The notes beneath the pieces are model-generated. The model ran no database searches. It was given only the letters and a program-made list of their open reading frames with translations, and was not told the origin of the DNA. A stretch of DNA of 64,000 nucleotides from Spartinivicinus poritis. Its GTDB lineage: Bacteria > Pseudomonadota > Gammaproteobacteria > Pseudomonadales > Zooshikellaceae. The translations under genes and the position numbers were made by a program. The stretch lies in NCBI RefSeq assembly GCF_028858535.1, contig NZ_JAPMOU010000001.1, forward strand, positions 186,001 to 250,000, given 5' to 3'. Shown here piece after piece: positions 31,542 through 40,408 of the stretch (within the stretch, counting starts at the first letter, position 1; the number at the start of each line of letters is the position of its first letter).

Positions 31542-32504
31542 CTATTCATAGCACTGGTGCTGATCATCAGACAACATTTGTAGTAGTTGCTCAAAATCAT
31601 CAGGCAAGGGGATTTCCCACTCCATATATTCATCAGTTGCTGGATGATATAAGCCCAGTTGACGAGCATGCAGCGCCTGTCGCTTAAATTGCTGTAGTGT
31701 GTCAATGAACTCACTGCTGGCGCCTTTTGGCAGTTTCAGACGTCCCCCGTAAACTTGGTCGCCAACCAGCGGGTAGTGAATATGACTCATATGCACTCTG
31801 ATTTGATGGGTGCGCCCTGTTTCCAGTTTTACTCGTACATGAGTATGGGCACGAAACCGATGCAAAACCCGATAATGGGTAACCGCTTCTTTACCTGACT
31901 CAATCACAGCCATTTTAGTGCGCTGAGTTGGATGACGACCAACTGGCTGGTCAACAGTGCCCCCTGCTGTCATTACCCCGCAAGCGATTGCCTCATATTC
32001 TCGGGATATCACTCTATCCTGTAACTGAGCTACTAAGCTGGTGTGTGCGGCTAAACTCTTTGCCACCACCATAATACCTGTAGTGTCTTTATCCAGCCGG
32101 TGGACAATTCCTGCACGAGGTACACTGGCTAAGTCAGGGCAGTGATGCAAAAGTGCATTTAATAATGTACCACTATGATGCCCAGCCGCAGGATGCACTA
32201 CTAACCCTTCAGGCTTATTAAGCACCACAATATCATCATCTTCATAAACAATATTAAGGCTGATCTCTTCAGGCTGATGGGTTTCATCATTTTCGACCTG
32301 AGCATTCAAGCGCAGCAACTCACCACCGTAGAGTTTGTCTTTTGGCTTGCGAACTTCATTATCAACAGTTAACTCCCCTTGCTTAATCCAAGCTTGTAGT
32401 TTAGCTCTGGAAAAATCAGGAAAGCAGTGGGCCGCAATTTGGTCTAATCGGCTACCACCCTGCTCAAAAGGTACAACAGATTCCAGTACAATATGTTCAG
32501 CCAT
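31542..32504 (-). CDS. rluD: 23S rRNA pseudouridine synthase RluD
   Basis: Makes pseudouridines 1911, 1915 and 1917 in helix 69 of 23S rRNA. An N-terminal S4 RNA-binding domain (GSRLDQIAAHCFPDFSRAKL) precedes the catalytic domain with GIVHRLDKDTTGIMVVAKS, which holds the catalytic Asp, and the conserved LETGRTHQIRVHM and GDQVYGG. I start at ATG 32504 (MAEHIVLES), giving 320 residues. A TTG nine codons upstream would add MTIFCENHP, which is not family-like. It diverges from bamD as in Pseudomonas. Confidence 0.96.
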   Translation of the reverse strand: MAEHIVLESVVPFEQGGSRLDQIAAHCFPDFSRAKLQAWIKQGELTVDNEVRKPKDKLYGGELLRLNAQVENDETHQPEEISLNIVYEDDDIVVLNKPEGLVVHPAAGHHSGTLLNALLHHCPDLASVPRAGIVHRLDKDTTGIMVVAKSLAAHTSLVAQLQDRVISREYEAIACGVMTAGGTVDQPVGRHPTQRTKMAVIESGKEAVTHYRVLHRFRAHTHVRVKLETGRTHQIRVHMSHIHYPLVGDQVYGGRLKLPKGASSEFIDTLQQFKRQALHARQLGLYHPATDEYMEWEIPLPDDFEQLLQMLSDDQHQCYE

Positions 32505-32639
32505 GGGATGATTTTCGCAAAATATTGTCAACTACAGGGGTTTACTTTGGTTTACTTCACTAGCTGTGGTTAAATACAGCGATTATTTTGAAGCCGCTTC
32601 ACGTTTTACAACTGACGTGAATGGTAAATGTTAATAAAT

Positions 32640-32658
32640 GGTAATGATAGTCATAATA
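32640..32658. promoter_or_regulatory. Fur-box-like sequence between rluD and bamD
   Basis: GGTAATGATAGTCATAATA matches the 19-bp Fur consensus GATAATGATAATCATTATC at 15 of 19 positions. It lies 136 bp before rluD and about 305 bp before bamD. No obvious iron gene is near, and I see no convincing promoter hexamers at ideal spacing on either strand. The AT-rich setting makes chance resemblance possible. Confidence 0.4.
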
Positions 32659-32823
32659 TAAGTGCCTAAAAGTTTACCACAGTTAAGCTTCAGGCAAACC
32701 AGCAACATTCACTATCAACCGCTATACCATTCATAAGCATTATGTAGAATGTGCTAACAAAAAGCACCATTAAAACATCAGTGCTTTATAAAAGTGCTTC
32801 AAATTGCAGTACAAAAGCCTTAT

Positions 32824-32935
32824 TTGACAGCTATCGTCAACCAATGGCAGCTTATGGGAAAGCTTACCCCATTAGAAATTAAATAAACGCCATTTTATTT
32901 ATTGGTGATTACATTATACCCAATGCGATGGGTAT
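32824..32935 (+). promoter_or_regulatory. Inverted repeats in the bamD upstream region
   Basis: Three short repeats lie in the last 140 bp before bamD: TTGAC-N7-GTCAA (32824-32840), ATGGG-N9-CCCAT (32854-32872) and ATACCCA-N6-TGGGTAT (32916-32935). The last ends about 15 bp before the AAGGA ribosome-binding site. No bamD promoter could be assigned with confidence. Confidence 0.35.
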
Positions 32936-32962
32936 TTAAGCCACAGCTAAGGAACTCTATTA

Positions 32963-33985
32963 ATGGTGCGCATGATCAAGTATTCATTATTGCTAAGCCT
33001 GGCGTTATTGCTAAGTGCCTGTGCTTCCGATAGTAAGCAAGATATCCCTGAAGAGTTAACTGAAGCCGAGCTTTATCAACAGGCTCAGCTTGCGCTCGAT
33101 ACTAGCAACTATAGCGATGCAATTGATAAACTCCGCGCCTTAGAGTCTCGCTTCCCCTTTGGCTCTTATGCTGAGCAAGCCCAGCTTGACCTTATTTTTG
33201 CCTACTACAAAAACCAAGAGCAGGAAGCTGCAAAAGCTTCTGCAGAGCGCTTTATTCGCCTTCACCCCCAGCATGAAAATGTTGACTATGCCTATTATAT
33301 GAAGGGGCTGGCTTCCTACACTGCTGATATAGGCTTTATTGAGCGTTTTGTTGAAATCGATATGAGTAAGCGAGACCCTGGCCAAGCAAGGGACTCGTTT
33401 AATGAATTTGCCGAATTACTTAAGCGCTTCCCAAATAGCCGTTATGCACCTGACGCCCAAAAGCGAATGATCCACCTACGTAACCAACTGTCACGTTATG
33501 AAATTCATGTAGCTAACTACTATATGAAACGAAAAGCATATGTAGCTGCTGCTAACCGGGCTCGCTTCGTAGTTGAAAATATGCAGGAAACTCCCGCTAT
33601 TCCTGATGCACTGGCAATACTGGTTGAAGCCAACCAGCATTTAGGGTTAACCAAAGCATCTGACAATGCCTTAAAGGTACTGCGAACCAACTATCCTAAA
33701 CACCCAGCATTGGATAGTCAGGGTAATTTTGTTCAGTACAAGGTTTACTATGATGTTGATCCATCAGTCTGGAATATCGTCAGCTTTGGCTTATTAGACG
33801 ACCCAGAAGAAAGTATTCCGCCAAGCCGTCAACAGGTAGTAAAGCCTGCTGAAGAGAAAGAGCAGGAAAAGACTGAAGATGAACAAACCAGTGGTGATCG
33901 CTCCTGGTTAAATATAATGACTTTTGGCGTCGTGGGAGATGATGGCTCAGAGCAATCAGAAGAAGAGCCTAAAACCACTGAATAG
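32963..33985 (+). CDS. bamD: Outer-membrane assembly lipoprotein BamD (ComL)
   Basis: Essential lipoprotein of the BAM complex that binds BamA and recognises substrate barrels. The lipobox is LLLSAC, giving mature CASDSKQD. Five TPR motifs follow ([58 protein letters not shown]). At 340 residues it is longer than the 245-residue E. coli protein: a C-terminal extension has two similar motifs ([10 protein letters not shown] and [11 protein letters not shown]) around a Glu/Lys-rich linker. ATG 32963 has AAGGA upstream. A strong bidirectional terminator follows. Confidence 0.96.
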   Translation: MVRMIKYSLLLSLALLLSACASDSKQDIPEELTEAELYQQAQLALDTSNYSDAIDKLRALESRFPFGSYAEQAQLDLIFAYYKNQEQEAAKASAERFIRLHPQHENVDYAYYMKGLASYTADIGFIERFVEIDMSKRDPGQARDSFNEFAELLKRFPNSRYAPDAQKRMIHLRNQLSRYEIHVANYYMKRKAYVAAANRARFVVENMQETPAIPDALAILVEANQHLGLTKASDNALKVLRTNYPKHPALDSQGNFVQYKVYYDVDPSVWNIVSFGLLDDPEESIPPSRQQVVKPAEEKEQEKTEDEQTSGDRSWLNIMTFGVVGDDGSEQSEEEPKTTE

Positions 33986-34013
33986 TTTTTAAACAGCTTC
34001 ATCAGCAAATTAC

Positions 34014-34042
34014 AAGAAAGGGAAGCAATACTTCCCTTTCTT
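34014..34042. terminator. Bidirectional terminator between bamD and nadE
   Basis: A perfect 12-bp stem AAGAAAGGGAAG/CTTCCCTTTCTT (34014-34025 with 34031-34042) and loop CAATA lie between the convergent bamD and nadE. T-rich sequence follows on the plus side and TTGTAAT on the minus side. Confidence 0.8.
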
Positions 34043-34060
34043 ATTCAAAAAAAACGCTAA

Positions 34061-35683
34061 TTAAACACCCAGCTTCCAGCCATTGGTCACTGGATAGCGT
34101 CGGTCACGACCAAACCCTCTAGCGGTAACCCTCACTCCAATAGCAGCCTGACGTCGCTTATATTCATTAATATCCACTAGTCGTAAAACTCGGTACACAT
34201 CGTCACGATTAAAACCTGCTTCAATAATGGCCTCAGCACTTTTATCCTGCTCTATATAAAGCGCCAGAATTTCATCCAGTATGTCATAAGGAGGCAGTGA
34301 GTCCTGGTCAACTTGATCCGGTGCTAGTTCAGCAGAGGGCGGCCTCTCAATCACTCGCTCGGGAATCACGACACCATTCCGGTTACGATAGCGTGACAGT
34401 CGATAAACAATTGACTTTGGTACATCTTTCAGGACATCAAAGCCCCCCGCCATATCACCATATAAAGTGGCATACCCTACAGCCATTTCACTTTTGTTAC
34501 CCGTAGTTAACACCAAATAGCCTTTCTTGTTAGAAATAGCCATGAGTAACACACCACGACAACGGGCTTGCAAGTTTTCTTCTGTTGTATCCGTTTTGGT
34601 ACCAGTAAACTCATCAGCCAATGCCTCCATAAAAGCATTAAACATTGGCTCTATTGGCAGCACAGAATAACGTACCCCTAGCGTGTTTGCTTCTTTCTCA
34701 GCATCTTCCAAGCTCATTTGCGAGGTATAGCGAAATGGCATCATTACTGCTTCAACCCGGTCTTTGCCCAACGCATCCACAGCTACTGCCAAGGTCAATG
34801 CAGAGTCAATTCCTCCAGATAAGCCCAATACCACGCCTTTAAAGCCATTTTTATTGACATAATCTTGAACACCTAGCACCAGCGCTTGATAAATACTGGG
34901 AAGTAATTCAGGGATTGCTGGCTGGTTAGCTTGCTTCACAAAATGTTGGTCAGCAGTATTATATTCGGCTAAGTATAGCCCCTCCTGGTAAAACTCAGCC
35001 TGTACTGCCACTTCACCATCTTTATCCATGGCAAAAGAGCCACCATCAAATACGAGCTCATCCTGCCCGCCTATTTGGTTGACATAAACCATTGGTAGTT
35101 GTGCCTCTACGCAGCGCTGCTTAGCAACTTCTCTGCGCTCTACCTCTTTACCTCGGTGAAAGGGTGATGCATTAAGGCTTAATATCAGCTCAGCGCCTGC
35201 CGCTTTTGCCTGCATAACAGGCCCTGAATACCAAATATCTTCACAAACGGTTAGGCCAATCTTGACTCCCTTGTATTCAAATACACCAGCCTCCTGGCCA
35301 GGCACAAAGTAACGCCGCTCATCAAATACTTGATAGTTGGGTAGACATTGCTTTGAATACACAGCCAACCGCTGGCCACCACTTAGTACCACAGCCTGGT
35401 TATATTCGCTATTGGCTCCTCCAGGAGCCCCTAATACCAAACAAATACCAGTAACTTCTCTCAACTTATTAAGCGACTGCTGCACTCGAACTTGCATACT
35501 GTCCCGCAATAACAAGTCTTCTGGGGGATATCCACAGATACATAGTTCTGGAAAAACAACGATATCCGCCGCAAACTGCTGCTTTGCCTGTTGAGCTGTT
35601 TCAATAATGCGTTGGGTGTTCCCTTCTAAATCCCCCACCAGCACATTCACTTGCGCCATTACAATTCGTAATACAGCCGCCAT
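34061..35683 (-). CDS. nadE: Glutamine-dependent NAD+ synthetase
   Basis: Amidates nicotinic acid adenine dinucleotide to NAD+ with glutamine as nitrogen source. The N-terminal nitrilase-like glutaminase domain shows the Glu-Lys-Cys triad in FPELCICGYPP, YSKQCLPNYQVFDERRYF and LTVCEDIWY. The C-terminal synthetase has the PP-loop LGLSGGIDSALTLAVAVDAL and the ending FGRDRRYPVTNGWKLGV. The ATG at 35683 gives MAAVLRIVMAQVN; GGGGA upstream supports it over the in-frame GTG (35695) and ATG (35689) starts. Length is about 540. It diverges from pilS. Confidence 0.95.
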   Translation of the reverse strand: MAAVLRIVMAQVNVLVGDLEGNTQRIIETAQQAKQQFAADIVVFPELCICGYPPEDLLLRDSMQVRVQQSLNKLREVTGICLVLGAPGGANSEYNQAVVLSGGQRLAVYSKQCLPNYQVFDERRYFVPGQEAGVFEYKGVKIGLTVCEDIWYSGPVMQAKAAGAELILSLNASPFHRGKEVERREVAKQRCVEAQLPMVYVNQIGGQDELVFDGGSFAMDKDGEVAVQAEFYQEGLYLAEYNTADQHFVKQANQPAIPELLPSIYQALVLGVQDYVNKNGFKGVVLGLSGGIDSALTLAVAVDALGKDRVEAVMMPFRYTSQMSLEDAEKEANTLGVRYSVLPIEPMFNAFMEALADEFTGTKTDTTEENLQARCRGVLLMAISNKKGYLVLTTGNKSEMAVGYATLYGDMAGGFDVLKDVPKSIVYRLSRYRNRNGVVIPERVIERPPSAELAPDQVDQDSLPPYDILDEILALYIEQDKSAEAIIEAGFNRDDVYRVLRLVDINEYKRRQAAIGVRVTARGFGRDRRYPVTNGWKLGV

Positions 35684-35732
35684 AACCATCCCCACATTGA
35701 ACTGGTTGTTAACAAGCTTATTGTCCCATTAA

Positions 35733-35782
35733 TTTTAGTTAAAGAACAGAGTTCACTAACCCTTTTCTTCTCTTAACTAAAA
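35733..35782. promoter_or_regulatory. 10-bp inverted repeat in the nadE-pilS divergent region
   Basis: TTTTAGTTAA (35733-35742) and its exact complement TTAACTAAAA (35773-35782) have centres 40 bp apart, about four helical turns, in the 150-bp region shared by nadE and pilS. They may be paired operator half-sites. No known regulator is assigned. Confidence 0.4.
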
Positions 35783-35834
35783 CTGGGTTTGCTAAACTGA
35801 AACAAACCGAATAAAAACCACCTTCGTCATAAAA

Positions 35835-37442
35835 ATGAACAATAAGACTTCAACAGGGCCACCAGCCAACCTTAATCTAAGAGTATTGCGAATATATAAT
35901 CTATATCGCACCTTTTTAGGGCTGGTACTTACCCTTAGTGCATTCAGCCCCATCAATACGGTGCTGTTTAACCCTACTAATTTGAAATCACTACAACTAT
36001 TCGCTGTTGTTTACTTATTCATCAACATCATTGTTCTCATCAGCATACATCACTCGACGTCTTCACCTGTCACTTTTTGTATCTGCTGCACAGATATTTT
36101 GCTATTAAGCTTGCTGCTTTCACTGCAGACGTCAAAAAACCTGGCTTTTGGTAATTTAGTTGTCGTATCTGTTGCGGCGGGTAATATTCTTATTCGAGGC
36201 AAGCTAGGCCTATCACTTGCTGCTGTTGCCTCACTTTGTATTGTTGTCATTACGTTGTTTCGTAGCACTCAATTAACTATTGGCTTACAAACCCATATTA
36301 GTAGTGGTTTATTAGGTATTGTTTATTTTGCTACTGCTTTTTTTATCCAAAGCTTATCCGAGCGATTAAGTCGCAGTGAAGCACTTGCAGAACAGCGCCG
36401 AACAGAATTTTTTAATTTACAAAAACTCAATCAGGTTATCATTCAACGAATGCGCACTGGCATTCTTGTAATCAGTCATGATCAATTATTGGTAATGATG
36501 AATGAAGCTGCCAAATTATTACTTAACAGTACAGATTATCCAAAAACACTAGAGCAGGCATCACCACAACTCAAACAAGCACTCACACTATGGCAAAACA
36601 ACCCTAGAGCTCACATTGAACCATTTCAGGCAAACTCAGCAAGCCCAAAGGTAAAAGCAAACTTCACACGACTTCCTGTTAGTGGTCACATCAATACATT
36701 AGTCTTTTTAGATGATATATCATTACTTACCCAGCAAGCCCAGCAGCTTAAGCTTGCTTCTTTGGGCCGTCTTACTGCCAGTATCGCTCACGAAATCAGA
36801 AACCCACTAGGTGCCATTAGTCACGCAGCACAACTACTTAACGAGTCACCTGATATCACCTCCGCTGATGTTCGTCTGATTGAGATCATCCAAAACCACT
36901 CGAAACGAGTGAATAATATTATTGAAAACATTTTACAAGTGGCTAAGCGTAAACAAACACAACCAGAAACATTCTTACTTGAGCCCTGGCTAAAAAAACA
37001 TTTAAATGAAGAACACTTTACCAATATTCAGTCTCCAGTATTTTATATCCAAAATAACAACACACCGATCGAAGTGGTATTCGACCCGCATCAATTAAGC
37101 CAGGTAGTCACCAATCTTTGTCAAAACGGTCTACGCTATAGCTACCTAACCTGTGGTGAAGCCTATATAAAAATCATTACTCATATTAAATCCGATACAG
37201 GACAACCTTGTATGGATATTATTGATAAAGGGCCTGGCATCCAAAATGGTCTGGCAGAACAAATTTTTGAGCCTTTTTATACAACTGAAACCACAGGTAC
37301 AGGCTTAGGACTATATATTTCCAGGGAACTATGTGAAGCTAACCAAGCAAGCCTAGACTTAATCAAAGGGAATCAGAGCGGGTGTTGCTTTAGAATCACT
37401 TTTGCTCACCCACAACGCAATCAAAGTTATTTAGAGCATTAA
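35835..37442 (+). CDS. pilS: Type IV pilus sensor histidine kinase PilS
   Basis: Polar inner-membrane kinase that controls pilin expression through PilR and senses PilA level in the membrane in Pseudomonas. About six transmembrane segments fill residues 20-185, followed by a PAS-like domain (about 205-300). The DHp phospho-site is SIAHEIRNPLGAISHAA (His about 319), and the ATPase has NLCQNGLRYS, IIDKGPGI and TTGTGLGLYISREL. Length 535 matches the family. The pilR gene follows after 37 bp, so they are co-transcribed. It opens the pilus block running to pilY1. Confidence 0.95.
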   Translation: MNNKTSTGPPANLNLRVLRIYNLYRTFLGLVLTLSAFSPINTVLFNPTNLKSLQLFAVVYLFINIIVLISIHHSTSSPVTFCICCTDILLLSLLLSLQTSKNLAFGNLVVVSVAAGNILIRGKLGLSLAAVASLCIVVITLFRSTQLTIGLQTHISSGLLGIVYFATAFFIQSLSERLSRSEALAEQRRTEFFNLQKLNQVIIQRMRTGILVISHDQLLVMMNEAAKLLLNSTDYPKTLEQASPQLKQALTLWQNNPRAHIEPFQANSASPKVKANFTRLPVSGHINTLVFLDDISLLTQQAQQLKLASLGRLTASIAHEIRNPLGAISHAAQLLNESPDITSADVRLIEIIQNHSKRVNNIIENILQVAKRKQTQPETFLLEPWLKKHLNEEHFTNIQSPVFYIQNNNTPIEVVFDPHQLSQVVTNLCQNGLRYSYLTCGEAYIKIITHIKSDTGQPCMDIIDKGPGIQNGLAEQIFEPFYTTETTGTGLGLYISRELCEANQASLDLIKGNQSGCCFRITFAHPQRNQSYLEH

Positions 37443-37479
37443 TTCGGTAAAAATAAAATAATATTACGAGACTAACATC

Positions 37480-38835
37480 ATGGCAAATCCCTTGGCATTA
37501 ATAGTTGATGATGAGCCAGATATCAGGGAACTTCTGGAAATCACCCTAGGAAGAATGAAAATTGATACAGAGTCTGCCGCTAGTCTCAACCAAGCATATC
37601 AACATTTAAGTCATAAAACGTTTGATCTCTGTTTAACCGATATGAATCTACCTGACGGTAATGGTATCGATCTAGTTAAATATATTCAGCAAAAATACAG
37701 TAAAACACCTGTCGCAATGATTACTGCCTACGGTAACATGGACACAGCAATCACCGCTTTAAAAGCCGGGGCATTTGACTTTGTATCAAAACCAGTCGAT
37801 TTGCAACGACTGCGGGATTTGGTCAGTTCAGCATTAAAGCTTAACAAACCCCATCACGATACTAAGAAAACAACCAGTGAAATTAAACTCCTAGGTGAGT
37901 CTAAAGCGATTAAACAATTGCGTAAGCAAGTGATAAAACTAGCTAGAAGCCAGGCTCCAGTTTATATCAGTGGTGAGTCAGGGAGCGGCAAAGAACTAGT
38001 AGCCAGGCTCATTCATGATGAAGGTCCTCGAGTAGATGCACCTTTTATCCCCGTTAATTGTGGTGCAATCCCCACAGAGCTAATGGAAAGTGAATTTTTT
38101 GGCCATAAAAAAGGGAGCTTTACTGGTGCTGTAAGTGATAAACCAGGTTTATTTCAAGCGGCAGATAATGGCACATTATTTTTAGATGAAGTCGCAGATT
38201 TACCAATGTCGATGCAAGTTAAACTCCTAAGGGCAATTCAAGAAAAATCCATCCGTCCAGTAGGCACCGAAACCGAAATTAAAGTAGATGTCAGAATTCT
38301 CAGTGCCACTCATGAAGACCTGAGTCAGCTGGTCAATGAGGGGCGTTTCCGCCAAGATTTATTTTATCGGATTAACGTTATTGAATTAAAAGTTCCTCCA
38401 TTAAGAGAGCGATCAGAAGATATACCTTTACTTTCAGAACACTTTTTACAAAAAATTGCCAGCAGCTGTGACCTTGAGCAACCAAAGCTGTCAAATGAAG
38501 CTTTAGCTGCATTAAAAAGCTATCCTTTTCCAGGCAATGTGAGAGAATTACAAAATACTCTGGAAAGAGCATTTACACTTTGTGAAAATGACTTAATTAA
38601 AAAAGATGATCTTAGGTTAAGTGATATTGAATCTAATAACCTCTTGAGTGTACAAGATACTTCACTACCTCCCGAAGGGGTTAGTTCATTAGAGGATTAT
38701 TTAGAGGATCTAGAGCGTAAAGCTATTGTTCAAGCCTTAGAAGAAACTCGCTGGAACAAAACAGCTGCCGCAAAAAAACTTGGTATTACTTTTCGTGCAC
38801 TTCGCTATCGATTAAAAAAATTAGATTTGGAGTAA
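37480..38835 (+). CDS. pilR: Sigma54-dependent response regulator PilR
   Basis: NtrC-family activator of pilin transcription. The receiver domain has DDEPD and phospho-acceptor D54 in [13 protein letters not shown]. The AAA+ domain has Walker A GESGSGKE (165-172), the sigma54-contact loop GSFTGA (a Ser variant of GAFTGA) and [14 protein letters not shown]. The C-terminal Fis-type HTH is ARWNKT-like [20 protein letters not shown]. Length is 451. The expected target, the pilA or pilE promoter, is not in this window. I found no correctly spaced GG-N10-GC sigma54 site before fimT. Confidence 0.96.
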   Translation: MANPLALIVDDEPDIRELLEITLGRMKIDTESAASLNQAYQHLSHKTFDLCLTDMNLPDGNGIDLVKYIQQKYSKTPVAMITAYGNMDTAITALKAGAFDFVSKPVDLQRLRDLVSSALKLNKPHHDTKKTTSEIKLLGESKAIKQLRKQVIKLARSQAPVYISGESGSGKELVARLIHDEGPRVDAPFIPVNCGAIPTELMESEFFGHKKGSFTGAVSDKPGLFQAADNGTLFLDEVADLPMSMQVKLLRAIQEKSIRPVGTETEIKVDVRILSATHEDLSQLVNEGRFRQDLFYRINVIELKVPPLRERSEDIPLLSEHFLQKIASSCDLEQPKLSNEALAALKSYPFPGNVRELQNTLERAFTLCENDLIKKDDLRLSDIESNNLLSVQDTSLPPEGVSSLEDYLEDLERKAIVQALEETRWNKTAAAKKLGITFRALRYRLKKLDLE

Positions 38836-39115
38836 TACCTATAAAACCTCAATCTTCATTTTTATTAATTGAACATTTAAAATATCACACCTCTCCATCA
38901 AGTATTTTTAATCTACCATTCAATACATCGCATTTAGCAATACCTTCAACCTTTTTTTAGCAAAATAGCAACCCACAATAATAAGCAATTAACATTTTCA
39001 TTTAAAACTCTACCCTTCGAGCAACACAAAAAATAATTCTGTTCAGTGGTTAACAACACAGCTTTTCAAGAATCCTTACACTGCAAAAAAATCAACAGCA
39101 TTAAAAGGGACTCTA

Positions 39116-39688
39116 ATGAGTAAATTTAAGGATTTATATCAAGCAAATGCAGCAGGTTTCACATTAATTGAATTACTTACAACTATTGCAGTTTTTTCAC
39201 TGATAATCAGCATTGGCATTCCAACATTGAGCTCAATGATTCATAACTATCAAGCACGCACCACAATGCTGCAACTGCATAGTGCTATTCATTTGACGCG
39301 AGATTACGCCATCACCCAACGAGCTTTAGTCACTATTTGTCCAAGTAAAGGCGAGCAGTGTTTACCCCACTGGCAAACAGAAGAAATCATGATCTTTACT
39401 GATCCAAATAAAAATGGTCAATTAGATAATGATGAAAAATTATTAAAAATCATACCTATTAATATCAACGGCTATATAAATGTTCGTCTATCATCTCGAA
39501 AACAATATTTAAGGTATCATCCAGAAGGATTAGCACGTCCTATTTTTGGCCGTATTACTCTATGCCCTAAAAACCAAGAAACTTACCCTCCAAGACAATT
39601 AATTGTCAATTTTGTTGGCAGAGTTCGCCATAACACTCCACCCCGTCAAAGTCGTGACGCCCAAAAAATACTAAACGAGAACTGTTAG
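39116..39688 (+). CDS. fimT: Minor pseudopilin FimT
   Basis: GspH/FimT-type type IV minor pilin. In Legionella and relatives FimT binds DNA during natural transformation. The prepilin cleavage site is G14/F15 in AAGFTLIELL, with Glu at +5 and a hydrophobic N-terminal helix. The C-terminal tail contains VGRVRHN (about 167-173), matching the GRxR DNA-binding motif described for FimT. The cysteines (TICPSKGEQC; TLCPK; terminal C) may form disulfides. The ATG has AAGGGA upstream. The 280-bp gap from pilR is AT-rich, and I find no promoter in it that I can defend. Confidence 0.9.
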   Translation: MSKFKDLYQANAAGFTLIELLTTIAVFSLIISIGIPTLSSMIHNYQARTTMLQLHSAIHLTRDYAITQRALVTICPSKGEQCLPHWQTEEIMIFTDPNKNGQLDNDEKLLKIIPININGYINVRLSSRKQYLRYHPEGLARPIFGRITLCPKNQETYPPRQLIVNFVGRVRHNTPPRQSRDAQKILNENC

Positions 39689-39762
39689 TAGTTTTTTTTA
39701 ACTAAATCACCACTTAGGTTACAAAATATCCTGCTTATCGGTTGATCAGTGTCTATATTAAG

Positions 39763-39809
39763 CCTGTATGGAGAATGCGTGATAAATTTAATACAGGAGG
39801 CCACGCATT
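39763..39809 (+). promoter_or_regulatory. Interleaved hairpins around the fimU ribosome-binding site
   Basis: Two perfect inverted repeats interlock just before fimU. CCTGTAT (39763-39769) pairs with ATACAGG (39791-39797), whose end overlaps the Shine-Dalgarno AGGAGG (39795-39800). AATGCGTG (39774-39781) pairs with CACGCATT (39802-39809), which abuts the ATG and leaves the Shine-Dalgarno in the loop. They could form a pseudoknot or alternative states controlling translation. Confidence 0.5.
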
Positions 39810-40388
39810 ATGCAGCGCACCCAAGGTTTTACACTGATCGAACTGATGATCACCATTGCTATAGCTGGAATTATCCTAGCTTTTAGTGCTCCCTGGCTTG
39901 GCAACTTTATACAGGATTATCGCTCCTTCTCTGAAACCAATCAGCTTATTAATACCCTTAGCCTAGCTAAGAGTGAAGCAATTAAAAGAAGCACCGAAGT
40001 CAGCTTAGAACTCAGTAGAAATACTAATCCAGGCTCTCTCGATGATTGGCGATATAGCTGGTCAATTTACTTAGATGCAAACGCAAATAATACACTTGAT
40101 GCCGGTGAAAGAATAATTAAAGAAGGTCAAGGTGATCTTGAGCTTTCAATAGCGGATAATCTCACCACCAATACTGGCAACTTACGCTTCAATGCAAAAG
40201 GCTTAATTACTGCATCCAATATCAACCAAGATGCTAATGGAAATTTCATATTAAGAGTATGCGACGAACGTAGAGAAGGTACTTCTTTTGAATTAAATCG
40301 TATTGGTAGAGCTGAAAAAACCAAGCACAGTAGCAAAAATAGTCCTGCGAACCTTATTCCAGCAACCCAATGCAACTACAGACTTTAA
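39810..40388 (+). CDS. fimU: Minor pilin FimU (GspH family)
   Basis: Minor pilin of the priming complex at the tip of type IV pili. The prepilin site is G6/F7 in TQGFTLIELMITIAIAG, with Glu +5 and an uninterrupted hydrophobic helix. The body has the GspH/FimU fold with SLAKSEAIKRSTEVSLE and the typical LRFNAKGLITA near the C terminus; RVCDERREGTSFELNRIGRA follows. Length is 192. The strong AGGAGG lies within an unusual hairpin (39763-39809). The gene overlaps an alternative upstream start of pilV, and order with pilVWX-pilY1 matches Pseudomonas. Confidence 0.92.
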   Translation: MQRTQGFTLIELMITIAIAGIILAFSAPWLGNFIQDYRSFSETNQLINTLSLAKSEAIKRSTEVSLELSRNTNPGSLDDWRYSWSIYLDANANNTLDAGERIIKEGQGDLELSIADNLTTNTGNLRFNAKGLITASNINQDANGNFILRVCDERREGTSFELNRIGRAEKTKHSSKNSPANLIPATQCNYRL

Positions 40389-40408
40389 ATAATTACCTGG
40401 AATCAAAG

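Noticed and set aside
39048-39062. Possible sigma54 (-24/-12) site before fimT
   Set aside because: The GG and GC elements are 11 bp apart instead of the required 10, and flanking consensus bases are missing.
40370-40408. Longer pilV overlapping the fimU end
   Set aside because: It would lengthen the prepilin leader beyond normal; the ATG at 40409 has its own ribosome-binding site.
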